DNA of 34,927 nt from Gammaproteobacteria bacterium (GCA_030429665.1 JAUIEZ010000043.1:1-34927), one strand, 5' to 3'; positions 1 to 8,192 are shown, numbered from the stretch's first letter. A program made the numbers and translations. Notes: generated from the sequence alone by a model not told the origin.

Positions 1-694
1 CGCCGCGCGCCTCCGCGTTGAGGCGGAATGTTTCCAGGGCGTAGAACAACGCGGAGGCGCGCGGCGTACCGTCCAGGTTTTCGAGGCGTTCGCGCAACAC
101 AGGCGCGTCGCGATGGGGGCGACGAAAGGTGCCGAAACGATTCATGGCCCACAGGTGCGTGGCCATGGCCTTGTACAACAGGCGATTGTGCTCGCGGCTG
201 GCCAGTTCGCCGAGGCTGCGCGGCAGGTAGATGGTCTCCGTGTCGGTGTGGGGATCGTCGCCGCCGGCGACGGTCAGTCCGCGACCCGACAGTCCGCGCA
301 GGTAGCGCTGCAGGAACATGATCTCGGTGTCGAGGGCAACCGAGCGCCGGTTTGCGCGGCGTTCGCGATCGAAGGCGTCGAGATCCGACAGCGCGTTGGT
401 GGCCGGGAACAGGCCCTGGCGGTCGTAGACATCGAGCGCGCCCACCACCCAGGCTTCGGCGTCGGCCCGGGACATGCGTTCGAGCACTTGCGGGGCCAGC
501 GTGACGTAGTGGTAGGCAAGCTCGGCATTGCTCGCGGACACGATGTCGAGCCAGTGCAGGACGAAATCCTGTCGTTCGCGATCGAGCCGGGCCAGTGCCC
601 GCGCCGGTTTCGACACCGTCCGTCGCGATGACAGCACGGCGTCGAGCGCTTCCTCGAGTCGGGCTTCGAGTTCCGCTGGGGCAAGTCCCACCAC
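1..694 (-). CDS. NorD/CbbO-like protein, N-terminal part (cut by left edge)
   Basis: The frame stays open from a GTG at 694 to the left edge, about 231 residues with no stop. The N-terminus (VVGLAPAELEARLEEALDA) is followed by a helical, charged region. I infer the NorD/CbbO family because the frame directly follows a NorQ/CbbQ ATPase, starts just past its stop region (the frames overlap by about 14 bases of ATPase coding end), and has the long helical N-terminal domain seen in that family. In the family, a C-terminal VWA domain with a MIDAS motif works with the ATPase to mature or remodel a metalloenzyme such as nitric oxide reductase or RuBisCO. That VWA domain would lie beyond the edge, so the assignment rests on context. 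A second GTG at 691 is an equally good start. Confidence 0.72.
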   Translation of the reverse strand, partial: MVGLAPAELEARLEEALDAVLSSRRTVSKPARALARLDRERQDFVLHWLDIVSASNAELAYHYVTLAPQVLERMSRADAEAWVVGALDVYDRQGLFPATNALSDLDAFDRERRANRRSVALDTEIMFLQRYLRGLSGRGLTVAGGDDPHTDTETIYLPRSLGELASREHNRLLYKAMATHLWAMNRFGTFRRPHRDAPVLRERLENLDGTPRASALFYALETFRLNAEARG

Positions 695-708
695 GTGAAT
701 CCCGCGAA

Positions 709-1521
709 TCAGAACAGGGCGGCGCCCAGTTCGTTGACGGCGGCCAGCATGTCGGGCTCGTCGGTCAATGCCTCGGCGATGGCGCTGCGGCACGCGGTGC
801 GCGGATCGATGCCCGAGCCGATCAGCTTGCCGGTGTGGACAAGGAGGCGGGTACTGGCGCCTTCGTCGAGGCCGTTGCCCTTGAGGTTGCGCGTCATTCC
901 GGCGTACTTCACCAGCATCGACGCGGTATCGCGATCGAGCCCCGTTTCGCGAACGACGATGTCCGTTTCCAGCCCGGGCGGCGGATAGGTGAACTCGATG
1001 GCGACGAATCGCTGACGGGTACTTTGCTTCAGGTCCTTCAGGATGCTCTGGTAGCCCGGGTTGTAGGAGATCGCGAGGCAGAAGTTACGGTCGGCGCGCA
1101 ACAGTTCGCCGGTTTTCTCTATCGGCAGTACGCGACGGTCGTCGGCCAGGGGATGGATGACCACCGTGGTGTCCTTGCGCGCTTCCACCACCTCGTCGAG
1201 GTAACAGATGGCGCCGTCGCGCACCGCCCGGGCCAGCGGTCCGTCGATCCACCGGGTTTCGCCGCCGATGATGAGATAGCGGCCCACCAGGTCCGAGGCG
1301 GTCAGGTCGTCGTGGCAGGACACCGTGATCAGCGGTCGCTTCAAGCGCCAGGCCATGTGCTCCATGAATCGCGTCTTGCCGCATCCGGTCGGACCCTTCA
1401 GCAGCACCGGGATGTTGTTTTTCCAAGCCGCCTCGAACACGGCGATCTCGTCGCCCTGGCTGACGTAAAAAGGCTCGCTCTCGATCAGGTAGTCGGCGGT
1501 ATTGGCTTGGGAAGATTCCAT
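709..1521 (-). CDS. NorQ/CbbQ-type MoxR-family AAA+ ATPase
   Basis: This is a 270-residue AAA+ ATPase of the CbbQ/NirQ/NorQ branch. Walker A (GPTGCGKT) is at residues 43-50 and Walker B (ICYLDE) at 105-110. The stretch [17 protein letters not shown] between them and the YNPGYQ segment further on are characteristic of this branch. These ATPases act with a VWA partner (NorD/CbbO) as a chaperone that activates or inserts metal in a target enzyme; the partner is the next gene downstream. The reading frame extends upstream to 1656, but the family start (MESSQ...) at 1521 fits both the usual length of about 265-270 residues and a promoter-like site at 1572-1599. No target enzyme (norCB or cbbLS) is visible, so NorQ and CbbQ cannot be told apart. 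Confidence 0.92.
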   Translation of the reverse strand: MESSQANTADYLIESEPFYVSQGDEIAVFEAAWKNNIPVLLKGPTGCGKTRFMEHMAWRLKRPLITVSCHDDLTASDLVGRYLIIGGETRWIDGPLARAVRDGAICYLDEVVEARKDTTVVIHPLADDRRVLPIEKTGELLRADRNFCLAISYNPGYQSILKDLKQSTRQRFVAIEFTYPPPGLETDIVVRETGLDRDTASMLVKYAGMTRNLKGNGLDEGASTRLLVHTGKLIGSGIDPRTACRSAIAEALTDEPDMLAAVNELGAALF

Positions 1522-1571
1522 GGTCGTCGTCGGCAATGGTGCGGGGTCGGGTGTCGTGGCCGGGCTCTTGG

Positions 1572-1599
1572 AATGTAGCGCAATTGAGCGGAAGGTCAA
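1572..1599 (-). promoter_or_regulatory. Putative sigma-70 promoter for the NorQ/CbbQ gene
   Basis: On the minus strand TTGACC is followed after 16 bases by TACATT. The -10 box ends about 50 bases upstream of the ATG at 1521. The match is 5 of 6 at -35 and 4 of 6 at -10. It supports the short start and excludes the longer reading frame to 1656. Confidence 0.45.
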
Positions 1600-1647
1600 G
1601 GATGTCTCCGCGAATGGCAAGGAGCGGCCATCGTGCGTAGCGCGGTT

Positions 1648-1676
1648 TTGTACCACGGTGCACCGGGGCGTACACT
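1648..1676 (+). promoter_or_regulatory. Possible promoter for the SDR gene
   Basis: TTGTAC and TACACT lie 17 bases apart, about 35 bases upstream of the ATG at 1712. The -35 match is weak (3 of 6), so this rests mainly on the spacing and position in the divergent gap. Confidence 0.28.
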
Positions 1677-1711
1677 GGATGGGACAAATTCATGCGACGA
1701 CACGCTACGAC

Positions 1712-2464
1712 ATGCAGTCAAAAGAACAATCCGTCTATCTCGTTACCGGCGCGTCCAGGGGTATCGGCGCGGCGCTCGCGTCCGCACTCGACGATCGCGG
1801 GGCGTCCCTGTTCCTGGTGGCCCGCGGTGCGATCGAAGATCGTTTCTCCGACGCCGAGTGTTTCAGTGCCGACCTGTCCCGGCGCGCGGACATCGACGCC
1901 ATGCTCGACGCGTTCTTTCGCTTCGTCGAGGCGCGCGCGCCTTCCTCCGTCACGGTGATCAACAACGCTGGCGTCCTCGCGCCGATCGCGCCTGCGCACC
2001 GTTGTGATTCCGGTGAAGTCGCCGCCTCCCTAAAGATTAACCTGCTCGCGCCGATACTGATTACCGGCGCTTTCATTCGTGCGCTGATTGACCGGGACAT
2101 GAACAAGCTCGTGGTGAACATTTCCTCGGGCGCCGCGTCTTCGGCTTACGCCGGTTGGAGCGCCTACTGCGCGACCAAGGCGGGCCTGGACCACTTCACG
2201 CGCTGCGTCGGACTGGAGCAGGAACAAGAAAGGTATCCGGCGAAAGTCATTGCGCTGGCGCCAGGCGTCGTGGATACCGAAATGCAGTCGCAAATTCGTG
2301 CCAGCAGCGAGGACGACTTTCCGATGTTGAAAAAGTTTCAGGCATACAAGTCTTCCGGCGCCTTGCCGGGTCCCGGCGAAGCGGCCGTGAGACTGCTCGA
2401 CTTCCTCGACAACTGGCCGCTCGAGCACGGCGGCATCTACGACGTGCGACATGCGGGCGGATGA
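1712..2464 (+). CDS. SDR-family NAD(P)-dependent oxidoreductase (sepiapterin reductase-like)
   Basis: A complete 250-residue classical short-chain dehydrogenase. The glycine-rich cofactor motif TGASRGIG is at residues 12-19, NNAG at 84-87, the catalytic serine in NISSG around 138-139, and YCATK (Tyr152, Lys156) forms the active-site pair. PGVVDTEM follows, as in the family. The arrangement and the late SSGAA-YAGWSAYCATKAG block resemble the sepiapterin/benzil reductase-like branch, but the substrate cannot be read from sequence. It is probably cytosolic, with no signal peptide. The open frame extends upstream to 1502, but the ATG at 1712 gives the normal SDR N-terminus. It is divergent from the NorQ gene and may be monocistronic, as a leader hairpin separates it from fadL. 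Confidence 0.9.
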   Translation: MQSKEQSVYLVTGASRGIGAALASALDDRGASLFLVARGAIEDRFSDAECFSADLSRRADIDAMLDAFFRFVEARAPSSVTVINNAGVLAPIAPAHRCDSGEVAASLKINLLAPILITGAFIRALIDRDMNKLVVNISSGAASSAYAGWSAYCATKAGLDHFTRCVGLEQEQERYPAKVIALAPGVVDTEMQSQIRASSEDDFPMLKKFQAYKSSGALPGPGEAAVRLLDFLDNWPLEHGGIYDVRHAGG

Positions 2465-2502
2465 ACGGCGATGCCGTTGCGCATCGTGCGCGAGGTGAGT
2501 TT

Positions 2503-2511
2503 TGATACACT
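2503..2511 (+). promoter_or_regulatory. Possible extended -10 element for the FadL gene
   Basis: TG, one base, then TACACT forms an extended -10 match about 110 bases upstream of the FadL start. No convincing -35 box is seen at the right distance, which is tolerated with extended -10 promoters. Confidence 0.33.
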
Positions 2512-2521
2512 GCCGCAAATG

Positions 2522-2543
2522 CGCGGGCCCTGACGTGCCCGCG
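2522..2543 (+). other. Stem-loop in the SDR-FadL gap
   Basis: CGCGGGC and GCCCGCG form a perfect 7-bp stem with an 8-base loop. It may end SDR transcripts or lie in the FadL leader. No T-run follows, so its role is unclear. Confidence 0.42.
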
Positions 2544-2619
2544 AGCGAATTTCCTGAAAAACTATCCTGACGACTTTCAAGGTCATTACCGATCCATGGT
2601 GCAGAAGAGGTAAGTAGGC

Positions 2620-3915
2620 GTGGAGATGAACAAGAGATATCCGGGCGGCTTGGCGCAAGCGATGGCGTTCGTTAGCACGGTGCTCGTGGCTGCGAACGCG
2701 GGGGCCGCGGGATTCCAGATCAGCGAGCAAAGCGTCGCCGGCATCGGCCAGGCTTTCGCCGGCGCCGGCATCGCGAAGGACGATGCCGCCAACCTGTTCT
2801 ACAACCCGGCGGGCCTGTTGGCCAACCGCAACCGGCAGGTCCAGTTCGGCGCGAGCCTGATATCGTCGACGGCCGACTTTACGAATACCGGATCGACGCA
2901 GCGGCTCGCGGGCAGGACCGTGCCGACGGCGGGACCCGACGCCGACGGGGGCGACGATGTCACCGTGCCGGCGTTCTACTACACGTCGCCGGGTGACGAT
3001 TTCAAATGGGGCATAGCGGTATCGGTGCCTTTCGGCCTCGCCACCGATTACGAGGACGGCTGGGTGGGGCGTTACCACGCGCTGCGATCGGAGGTGCAGG
3101 CGGTAAACGTGAACCCGGCGGTGGGCTTCAGGATCAGCGACAGCGTCAGCGTAGGCGCGGGCATTAGCGTACAGCGGGTCGATGCCGAACTCAGCCAGTC
3201 CGTGTTCCTCGGACCCGGCGCGCCAGACGGTCACGCCCATCTCGAAGGGGACGACACCGAATTCGGATTCAACCTGGGCATCATGGCCGAGCCGTCCAGC
3301 GCCACGCGCCTCGGTTTCGGGTATCGGTCCAAGATAGAGCACAAGCTGGAAGGGTCGGTACGATTCACCGGCGTGCCCGGTTTGCCCGGATCGCTGCCCG
3401 TGGAGTCGACGGCGATTTTTCCCGAGACCATCTATGCATCCGTCTCGCACGAGTTCAACGACGCGACCGAGCTGTCCTCGAGCGTGCGCTGGACGCGCTG
3501 GAGCCGGTTGCCCGAACTGCGAATCGAGACGGCAGGACTGCCGGACAGCGTGTCCGACTACCAGTGGGACGACGTGACCATGTTCAGTATCGGCATACGT
3601 CACCACCTGAACGACAAGTGGACGATACGCGCGGGCTACGCGCTGGATGAGTCGCCGATTCCGCGCGCGGCCAACCGCACGCCCCGCGTCCCCGATGCCG
3701 ACCGCGACTGGTTCACACTGGGCGCGTCGGTGAAAGTCGGTGACGGCAAGCGCATAGATTTCGCGTACGCGCGGGTCGAGAGCGACGACGCGAGCCTCGT
3801 CAATACCATCAACCTCGTATCCACGGCGCCGGGCGCCTTTACCGATACCCTGCGCGGAGACTACGACGGCAGCGTGGATATCTTCGGCATTCAGTTTTAC
3901 GGCGAGTTCCGCTAG
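2620..3915 (+). CDS. FadL/OmpP1-family outer-membrane hydrophobic-compound transporter
   Basis: A complete 431-residue member of the FadL/OmpP1/TodX family. A signal peptide occupies residues 1-29, with cleavage inferred at ANAGA|AGFQI. The mature N-terminus (AGFQISEQSV) is the family's hatch region, and DDAANLFYNPAGL at about residues 54-66 is the hallmark NPAGL segment. The remainder shows the alternating pattern of a beta barrel and ends in an aromatic-containing strand (IFGIQFYGEFR). Such proteins let long-chain fatty acids or other hydrophobic molecules cross the outer membrane; the actual substrate is unknown. A GTG at 2620 and an ATG at 2626 are both possible starts. AGAGG at 2606-2610 fits the GTG. 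No fad genes sit nearby. Confidence 0.93.
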   Translation: MEMNKRYPGGLAQAMAFVSTVLVAANAGAAGFQISEQSVAGIGQAFAGAGIAKDDAANLFYNPAGLLANRNRQVQFGASLISSTADFTNTGSTQRLAGRTVPTAGPDADGGDDVTVPAFYYTSPGDDFKWGIAVSVPFGLATDYEDGWVGRYHALRSEVQAVNVNPAVGFRISDSVSVGAGISVQRVDAELSQSVFLGPGAPDGHAHLEGDDTEFGFNLGIMAEPSSATRLGFGYRSKIEHKLEGSVRFTGVPGLPGSLPVESTAIFPETIYASVSHEFNDATELSSSVRWTRWSRLPELRIETAGLPDSVSDYQWDDVTMFSIGIRHHLNDKWTIRAGYALDESPIPRAANRTPRVPDADRDWFTLGASVKVGDGKRIDFAYARVESDDASLVNTINLVSTAPGAFTDTLRGDYDGSVDIFGIQFYGEFR

Positions 3916-3943
3916 ACGCGCGTCGGCGCGGGACAACCTGCAA

Positions 3944-3969
3944 GGCGCCGACGCCGGTTCGTCGGCGCC
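3944..3969. terminator. Stem-loop between convergent fadL and chaN genes
   Basis: GGCGCCGACG and CGTCGGCGCC form a perfect 10-bp stem around a 6-base loop (CCGGTT), exactly between two converging genes. No T-run follows on either strand, so it is a terminator-like or transcript-end hairpin rather than a canonical intrinsic terminator. It could serve both directions. Confidence 0.6.
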
Positions 3970-3981
3970 GTACCGCGCCAG

Positions 3982-5106
3982 TCAATACAGTTCGAAGGTC
4001 ACGTCCAGCCGCTGCTCGCCGCGACGCCGAACGGTGACGGATACGGCGTCGCCCGGCGCCCTGTCGAACAGGGCGACCTTCAGGTCGGCGAATTCTCCTA
4101 CCGGGTGCCCGTCGACGGCCACGATCACGTCGTCGACTTCCACCCCCGCGGCCTCGGCGGGGCTTCCATCGGCGAAGCCGTCGACCACCGCGCCTTCCGA
4201 CGCGGGACGTATCATCACGCCCATGCGTCCCGGCGCGGTCAACTCCGCGTCGACGAGTTCGAGATACACGTCGGCGCTGTCGGGGTGTTCCTCGCGCTCG
4301 CGGTCACCCAGCACGACGAGGCCCTCGACGTCCGCGCGGGCGCGAAGCCGTACCGGAATACCGTGACCATGGGCAACATGCTTGACGCCCGCCAGCACGA
4401 CCAGAACGTGATCGGGATGCTCGTCGAGGAAACGCGCGCCGGTCATCGCCATGGTTTCGTCCCAGGTCAGCTGGATCTCGATAAATCGATCGATGTTCGC
4501 ATCGGCCTGGTCGGGATGCTCGCGGAAAACCTCCTCGAGCAGCGCGCGGTAGCCGGGCGCGGGTGGTGTGATCGACGCGGGCAGCGCGGCGCGTTCGTCG
4601 GGGTCGAGTCCATCGATGCCCGCCGTGCGCACGCGATCGGTCAGTTCGCGGGCGGCATTGAGCGCCACTAACGGCAGGCCGTGCCGTCGCGCGTATTCCA
4701 GGATCGGCTGGTACAGCCGCGCATCGAATCGCCATCGCGTGTAATACTCGGTGCGCCGAAGCATTTCTCGCAGGTCGATCCGCCCGGCGACATAGTCGTC
4801 GAGGTGTGATTGAAACGGTACCTGGATCATCTCCAGCCCGACGGCCACTTTCGCGCCGCTTTCGCGAAGCGCGGCGATGGCGGCAAGCTGGTTGACGTGA
4901 TAGGGCAGGCGATCGTGAACTTCTCCCACGAACACGGCCTCGGGCGCCGCGACCCCAGACAAGGCCTGCGCGGCGGCTTCCACGCGAGGAGACAAATCAG
5001 TTTTCCAGGTGTCGACGAATGCAGGAGCGGACGCATGAGCCGCGCCGAGCGCCTGCAGCAGCAGGAGCAGCCAAGCCGCCGGAGGGGCGAAATGATTTCC
5101 AGGCAA
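3982..5106 (-). CDS. ChaN-family (Tiki superfamily) putative haem-binding protein with C-terminal PDZ domain
   Basis: About 374 residues if it starts at the TTG at 5106. A hydrophobic segment (WLLLLLQALGAAHASA) suggests export. Residues about 55-290 carry the ChaN/DUF399 pattern: VGEVHD at 60-65, VGLEM, and a late LVVLAGVKHVAHGHGIP. ChaN proteins bind haem or iron cofactors and are linked to iron uptake, and the fold belongs to the Tiki/TraB metal-dependent superfamily. Residues about 295-374 form a PDZ domain (GSPAEAAGVEVDDVIVAVDG). No lipobox cysteine is visible in this start, unlike Campylobacter ChaN. The start is uncertain: no ATG lies close, the next one upstream is at 5172, and the coding region overlaps the start of the divergent peptidase gene. 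Function in haem handling is inferred from family only. Confidence 0.85.
   Translation of the reverse strand: MPGNHFAPPAAWLLLLLQALGAAHASAPAFVDTWKTDLSPRVEAAAQALSGVAAPEAVFVGEVHDRLPYHVNQLAAIAALRESGAKVAVGLEMIQVPFQSHLDDYVAGRIDLREMLRRTEYYTRWRFDARLYQPILEYARRHGLPLVALNAARELTDRVRTAGIDGLDPDERAALPASITPPAPGYRALLEEVFREHPDQADANIDRFIEIQLTWDETMAMTGARFLDEHPDHVLVVLAGVKHVAHGHGIPVRLRARADVEGLVVLGDREREEHPDSADVYLELVDAELTAPGRMGVMIRPASEGAVVDGFADGSPAEAAGVEVDDVIVAVDGHPVGEFADLKVALFDRAPGDAVSVTVRRRGEQRLDVTFELY
5081..5087 (+). promoter_or_regulatory. Ribosome binding site fixing the M1 peptidase start
   Basis: GGAGGGG lies 4 bases before the ATG at 5092 (6 bases counting from GGAGG). It decides between this start and the much longer frame beginning at 4810. 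It sits inside the coding sequence of the opposite-strand ChaN gene. Confidence 0.7.
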
Positions 5107-7104
5107 TGCTTGTTCTCGATTCTGTTGATCTACGCTTCGGCCACTATAGCCGACGGGGGGATCCTCCGGCATGACCTTTTCATCAGGTTCGACGCCGTCA
5201 CCGGGGCGTTTGCCGCGGTTGACCGGGTCGGCGTGTCGGACGAAAAGCGAACCGCGTTGCCCGACCTGGCCATCGACGCGGAACTGGCGGTCGAACGACT
5301 GGCTTTCGACGAAAGGCGCGTGGACCCGGGCCGCCACGTCACGCGCGGGCGCATCGACGTACCGCCGGGCACGTCGTCGATGCGAATCGAGTACACGGGC
5401 CGCGTGGAATCCGGCCGCTGGCCCTACCTGGTCTGGTTTCCCGGCGACGGCTGGTATCCGGATACGGTAGGTTGGCGCCATTCGTTCCGTCTCGAGGTCG
5501 TGCTGCCTGAACAGTTTGCCGCGCTCACCCAGGGCGTCCCCGCCACGGCCGAAGTCGCCGGCGCGCGCGCCTGGAACCAGGACAAACCGCAGCAGGGTGT
5601 TTACCTGGTGGCCGGCCCATGGCACGAGTACGCGAGAGACGAAGACGGGCGGCACGCGTCCGTGCTGCTGCTGAAGGACGACGCGCCCCTGGCGTCGCGC
5701 TATCTCGATGCCGCCCATCATTGGCTGGCGCGCTACGCCGACGCACTGGGGGAGTACCCGTACCACGCGTTCACCCTCGTGGAGAACCGGCGCCAGACCG
5801 GCTGGGGCATGCCGGCATTTACCCTGATCGGCTCCCGCGTAATCCGTCTGCCGTTCATCGTGTACACGTCGTTCCCCCACGAGATCGTCCACAGCTGGTG
5901 GGGCAACGGGGTGTTCGTAGACGATTCCCGGGGCAACTGGAGCGAGCCCCTCGCGACCTACCTGGCCGACCACCTCGTGCGCGAGACGCAAGGCGCGGGA
6001 CGCCGATACCGGCTGGACACCCTGGTCGGGTGGCACGATTTCGCCCGTCGCGGCCGCGACTTTCCCTTGTCCGCCTTCACCGGCCGCCACGACGAGGCCA
6101 CGCAATCGGTCGGCTACGGCAAAGGCATGTTCGTCTTCCACATGCTGCGGCGACGGCTCGGTGACGGGGTGTTCATGGACGCACTGCGAGGCTTCTACGC
6201 CAAGTACCGTTTTCGCCGCGCCGACTTCGACGATCTGCGGGAGAGTTTCGAGGTTGCCTGCGGATGCCACCTCGACGCCTTCTTTTCGCAGTGGCTCGAG
6301 CGAACCGGCGCGCCGCGCATCGAGTTGTCGCGCGCCGAGCACGACGGCGGTCGAACAGGGTTGCGCGTCGTGCTGGCGCAGACGGGCGAAGACGAACCGT
6401 GGCGGCTTCGGGTGCCCCTGCGCGTGACGCACGCCGACGGTTCGGCGACGTGGCACGACGTCGAACTCGCCGCGCACAGGGGCGAGTTCGTGTTGCCGCT
6501 CGATGCGCCGGCGGCGCGCGTCGAAGTCGATCCGGACTTCGATGTTTTCAGGCAACTCGGCCCGGACGAGCGGCCGCTGACATTCGGACGGGTATTCGGC
6601 GCCGAGCGTGTCGCGATCGTGGCCGCGACTCCCGCCTACGCCGAGGCGGCCCGCACCGTCGCGTCGGCCCGCGAGGGCTGGCATGTCGCGGATCGAGACG
6701 CCGGGTCGGACGCCGACGCGGTGGTTGTACTGGGGCGCGACCTGTCCGGGGTCCTTCCCTGGAAGGGTGTTTCCGCCGGGCGTTTTCGCGTCGACGGCGC
6801 GCGGGTCGAACTCGGCGGTCAGGTGCACGTCCTCGACGCGGACACGACCGTCGCACTGGTGGACGAGATGGCGGGCGTCGACCGGTCGCGGACGCTGATG
6901 TGGGTGGGCGCGGCGCCCGGGGCCGCGGCGCGCACGGTGGAGCGGTTGGCCCACTACGGCCGACGCAGCTTCGTGGTCTTCGAGGGCGGCGGGAACGTCG
7001 CTGCGCGTACTGGTCAGTGGGCGACCCGCGCCGCGTCGCTGTCGCGGGAATTCGAAGGAGCGGGGATCGAGCCGACCGCGAACCCGCCGCGACCGTTGTT
7101 CTAA
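5092..7104 (+). CDS. Exported M1-like (gluzincin) zinc metallopeptidase
   Basis: A 670-residue protein with an N-terminal signal peptide (about residues 1-20). The zinc site is HEIVH at 263-267 with the third ligand at Glu285 (GNWSEPLATY), a 17-residue gap; classical M1 enzymes such as PepN have 18. GWGMPAF at 237-243 sits where M1 enzymes have the substrate-binding GAMEN motif. The sequence WWGNGVFVDDSRGNWSE resembles a bacterial group of periplasmic M1-like proteins. Residues about 315-430 are helical, a beta domain follows, and residues about 500-670 form a C-terminal region I do not recognise. Probably a periplasmic aminopeptidase-like enzyme; substrate unknown. The catalytic tyrosine of M1 enzymes may lie in VGYGKGMF. 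Confidence 0.88.
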   Translation: MISRQCLFSILLIYASATIADGGILRHDLFIRFDAVTGAFAAVDRVGVSDEKRTALPDLAIDAELAVERLAFDERRVDPGRHVTRGRIDVPPGTSSMRIEYTGRVESGRWPYLVWFPGDGWYPDTVGWRHSFRLEVVLPEQFAALTQGVPATAEVAGARAWNQDKPQQGVYLVAGPWHEYARDEDGRHASVLLLKDDAPLASRYLDAAHHWLARYADALGEYPYHAFTLVENRRQTGWGMPAFTLIGSRVIRLPFIVYTSFPHEIVHSWWGNGVFVDDSRGNWSEPLATYLADHLVRETQGAGRRYRLDTLVGWHDFARRGRDFPLSAFTGRHDEATQSVGYGKGMFVFHMLRRRLGDGVFMDALRGFYAKYRFRRADFDDLRESFEVACGCHLDAFFSQWLERTGAPRIELSRAEHDGGRTGLRVVLAQTGEDEPWRLRVPLRVTHADGSATWHDVELAAHRGEFVLPLDAPAARVEVDPDFDVFRQLGPDERPLTFGRVFGAERVAIVAATPAYAEAARTVASAREGWHVADRDAGSDADAVVVLGRDLSGVLPWKGVSAGRFRVDGARVELGGQVHVLDADTTVALVDEMAGVDRSRTLMWVGAAPGAAARTVERLAHYGRRSFVVFEGGGNVAARTGQWATRAASLSREFEGAGIEPTANPPRPLF

Positions 7105-7121
7105 AAAAGTCGCCGGCGGCG
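7103..7121 (-). terminator. Weak intrinsic terminator-like site after the small minus-strand gene
   Basis: Read on the minus strand, CGCC-GCC-GGCG is followed, after AC, by six T residues. The stem is only 4 bp, so it is weak. It sits directly after the stop of the gene at 7127-7357. Confidence 0.35.
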
Positions 7122-7126
7122 CGTCG

Positions 7127-7357
7127 TCAGCTGGCTTTGCGGCTGGCGCTGAGCTGCCAGTTGACACTGGGGTGCACGGCGTCTGCTCGAAGCAATACCT
7201 CCAGGCCGAGGCGCTGTCGAATCACCGACAGGTCGCTTTCGCCGGCAAAGCTTTCCTGCAGTCGCTGCAGGTGGGCGGCGTTGATGAACAGCACGTTGGG
7301 CGCATAGCCCATCTCCCGTTCGAATTCGCGACACAGCCGGTAGATGAAACTGAGCAT
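7127..7357 (-). CDS. Small hypothetical protein (76 residues)
   Basis: A 76-residue protein beginning MLSFIYRLCREFEREMGYAPN. I judge it real because it has normal amino-acid composition (not the Arg/Pro-rich make-up of shadow frames), lies convergent with the peptidase gene in an otherwise empty stretch, and has a terminator-like site downstream. It resembles short gammaproteobacterial hypothetical proteins, with a helix, an NVLFINAAHLQRLQ strand-helix unit and an acidic/basic tail. No signal peptide or membrane segment is visible, so it is probably cytosolic. I do not recognise a function. It lies 86 bases downstream of the DUF1223 gene on the same strand and may be cotranscribed with it. 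Confidence 0.7.
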   Translation of the reverse strand: MLSFIYRLCREFEREMGYAPNVLFINAAHLQRLQESFAGESDLSVIRQRLGLEVLLRADAVHPSVNWQLSASRKAS

Positions 7358-7443
7358 GATGCTTCGGAATTCCCGTATGGCTCGCTACATTGGACCTGCC
7401 GCGACGCGCATTGGTTCCGTCGACGGTCGAAGCGGCGCCCGAG

Positions 7444-8181
7444 CTACGTCGGACAATACGCCGCGCCCACGATTCGGCCCGAGTCCTCCTGCACCAGCAC
7501 CGCGCAACCGGTCGCGGCGCCCGACGGCGGGCGGAGCGTGAACTCGGGAGACTTGCCCCACCAACGTCCAATATGGCGCATTCCCGTGACGATATTGTGA
7601 TTGCTCAGAAATTTGCCGTTGTTCTCTCCGCCGGCGACCGGCGTCCTCGCGCTGTCGATGTAGTCCACCTGCCAGATCTGCGCCGATCCCTCGTAGCGCC
7701 CGGCGAAGCGTACCGTGTAGCCCGACGGCGACTTTTCGACGAGCACGTCCAGCGGCAGGCGCGGCGCGTCGGCCAGCTCGCGTTGCAGCGTACCCCGATG
7801 GCTGCCCACCAGCGCGCGGCTGCCGTTGACGATCATTTGCGGCGTATACACGCCGCGACGGCCGCCCACGCCGTTGCCGTGATAGTCGCGTTGGCGCGCG
7901 GTGAAGGCGGGATCGGAAAACGGATCGCGCCAACTGCCGGCGCTGCCGTAGACGAGATCGTCCCAGTAGTCCACGTGGTACTCGAGCGCGACCACTTGCG
8001 GGCGACGGTCGATCACCTCCCGCAGCAGCGCGTCGGCCGGCGGGCACGAATAACAACCCTGGGAGGTGAACAGCTCCACCACCGCATCGGCGGAGCGTCC
8101 CGCCTCGGCACTGGCGCCCGGCGGGGTGGAAAAGAGGAAAGCCGCCGCGAGGACGGCAAGGGTCGTTGTTCTCATCGGCAT
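7444..8181 (-). CDS. DUF1223 family secreted thioredoxin-like protein
   Basis: A 245-residue protein with a signal peptide (about 1-26, cleavage near GASA|EAG). The mature N-terminus VVELFTSQGCYSCPPAD contains a CxxC pair at Cys43 and Cys46, the DUF1223 signature, set in a thioredoxin-like fold. The block YHVDYWDDLVYGSAGSWRDPFSDPAFTARQRDY and YTPQMIVNG are further family features. A periplasmic redox role is inferred from the fold; no partner is known. Start: ATG at 8181, with a second ATG at 8175 giving a better-spaced signal peptide. Its 5' end faces the DUF4404 gene across a 106-base gap. Confidence 0.9.
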   Translation of the reverse strand: MPMRTTTLAVLAAAFLFSTPPGASAEAGRSADAVVELFTSQGCYSCPPADALLREVIDRRPQVVALEYHVDYWDDLVYGSAGSWRDPFSDPAFTARQRDYHGNGVGGRRGVYTPQMIVNGSRALVGSHRGTLQRELADAPRLPLDVLVEKSPSGYTVRFAGRYEGSAQIWQVDYIDSARTPVAGGENNGKFLSNHNIVTGMRHIGRWWGKSPEFTLRPPSGAATGCAVLVQEDSGRIVGAAYCPT

Positions 8182-8192
8182 CCTCCCGCGCG

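Noticed and set aside
3982-7167. Very long minus-strand open frame (1061 codons)
   Set aside because: Only 3982-5106 has natural domains; the rest is a low-stop GC-rich shadow of the plus-strand peptidase gene, which has a signal peptide, zinc motif and ribosome binding site.
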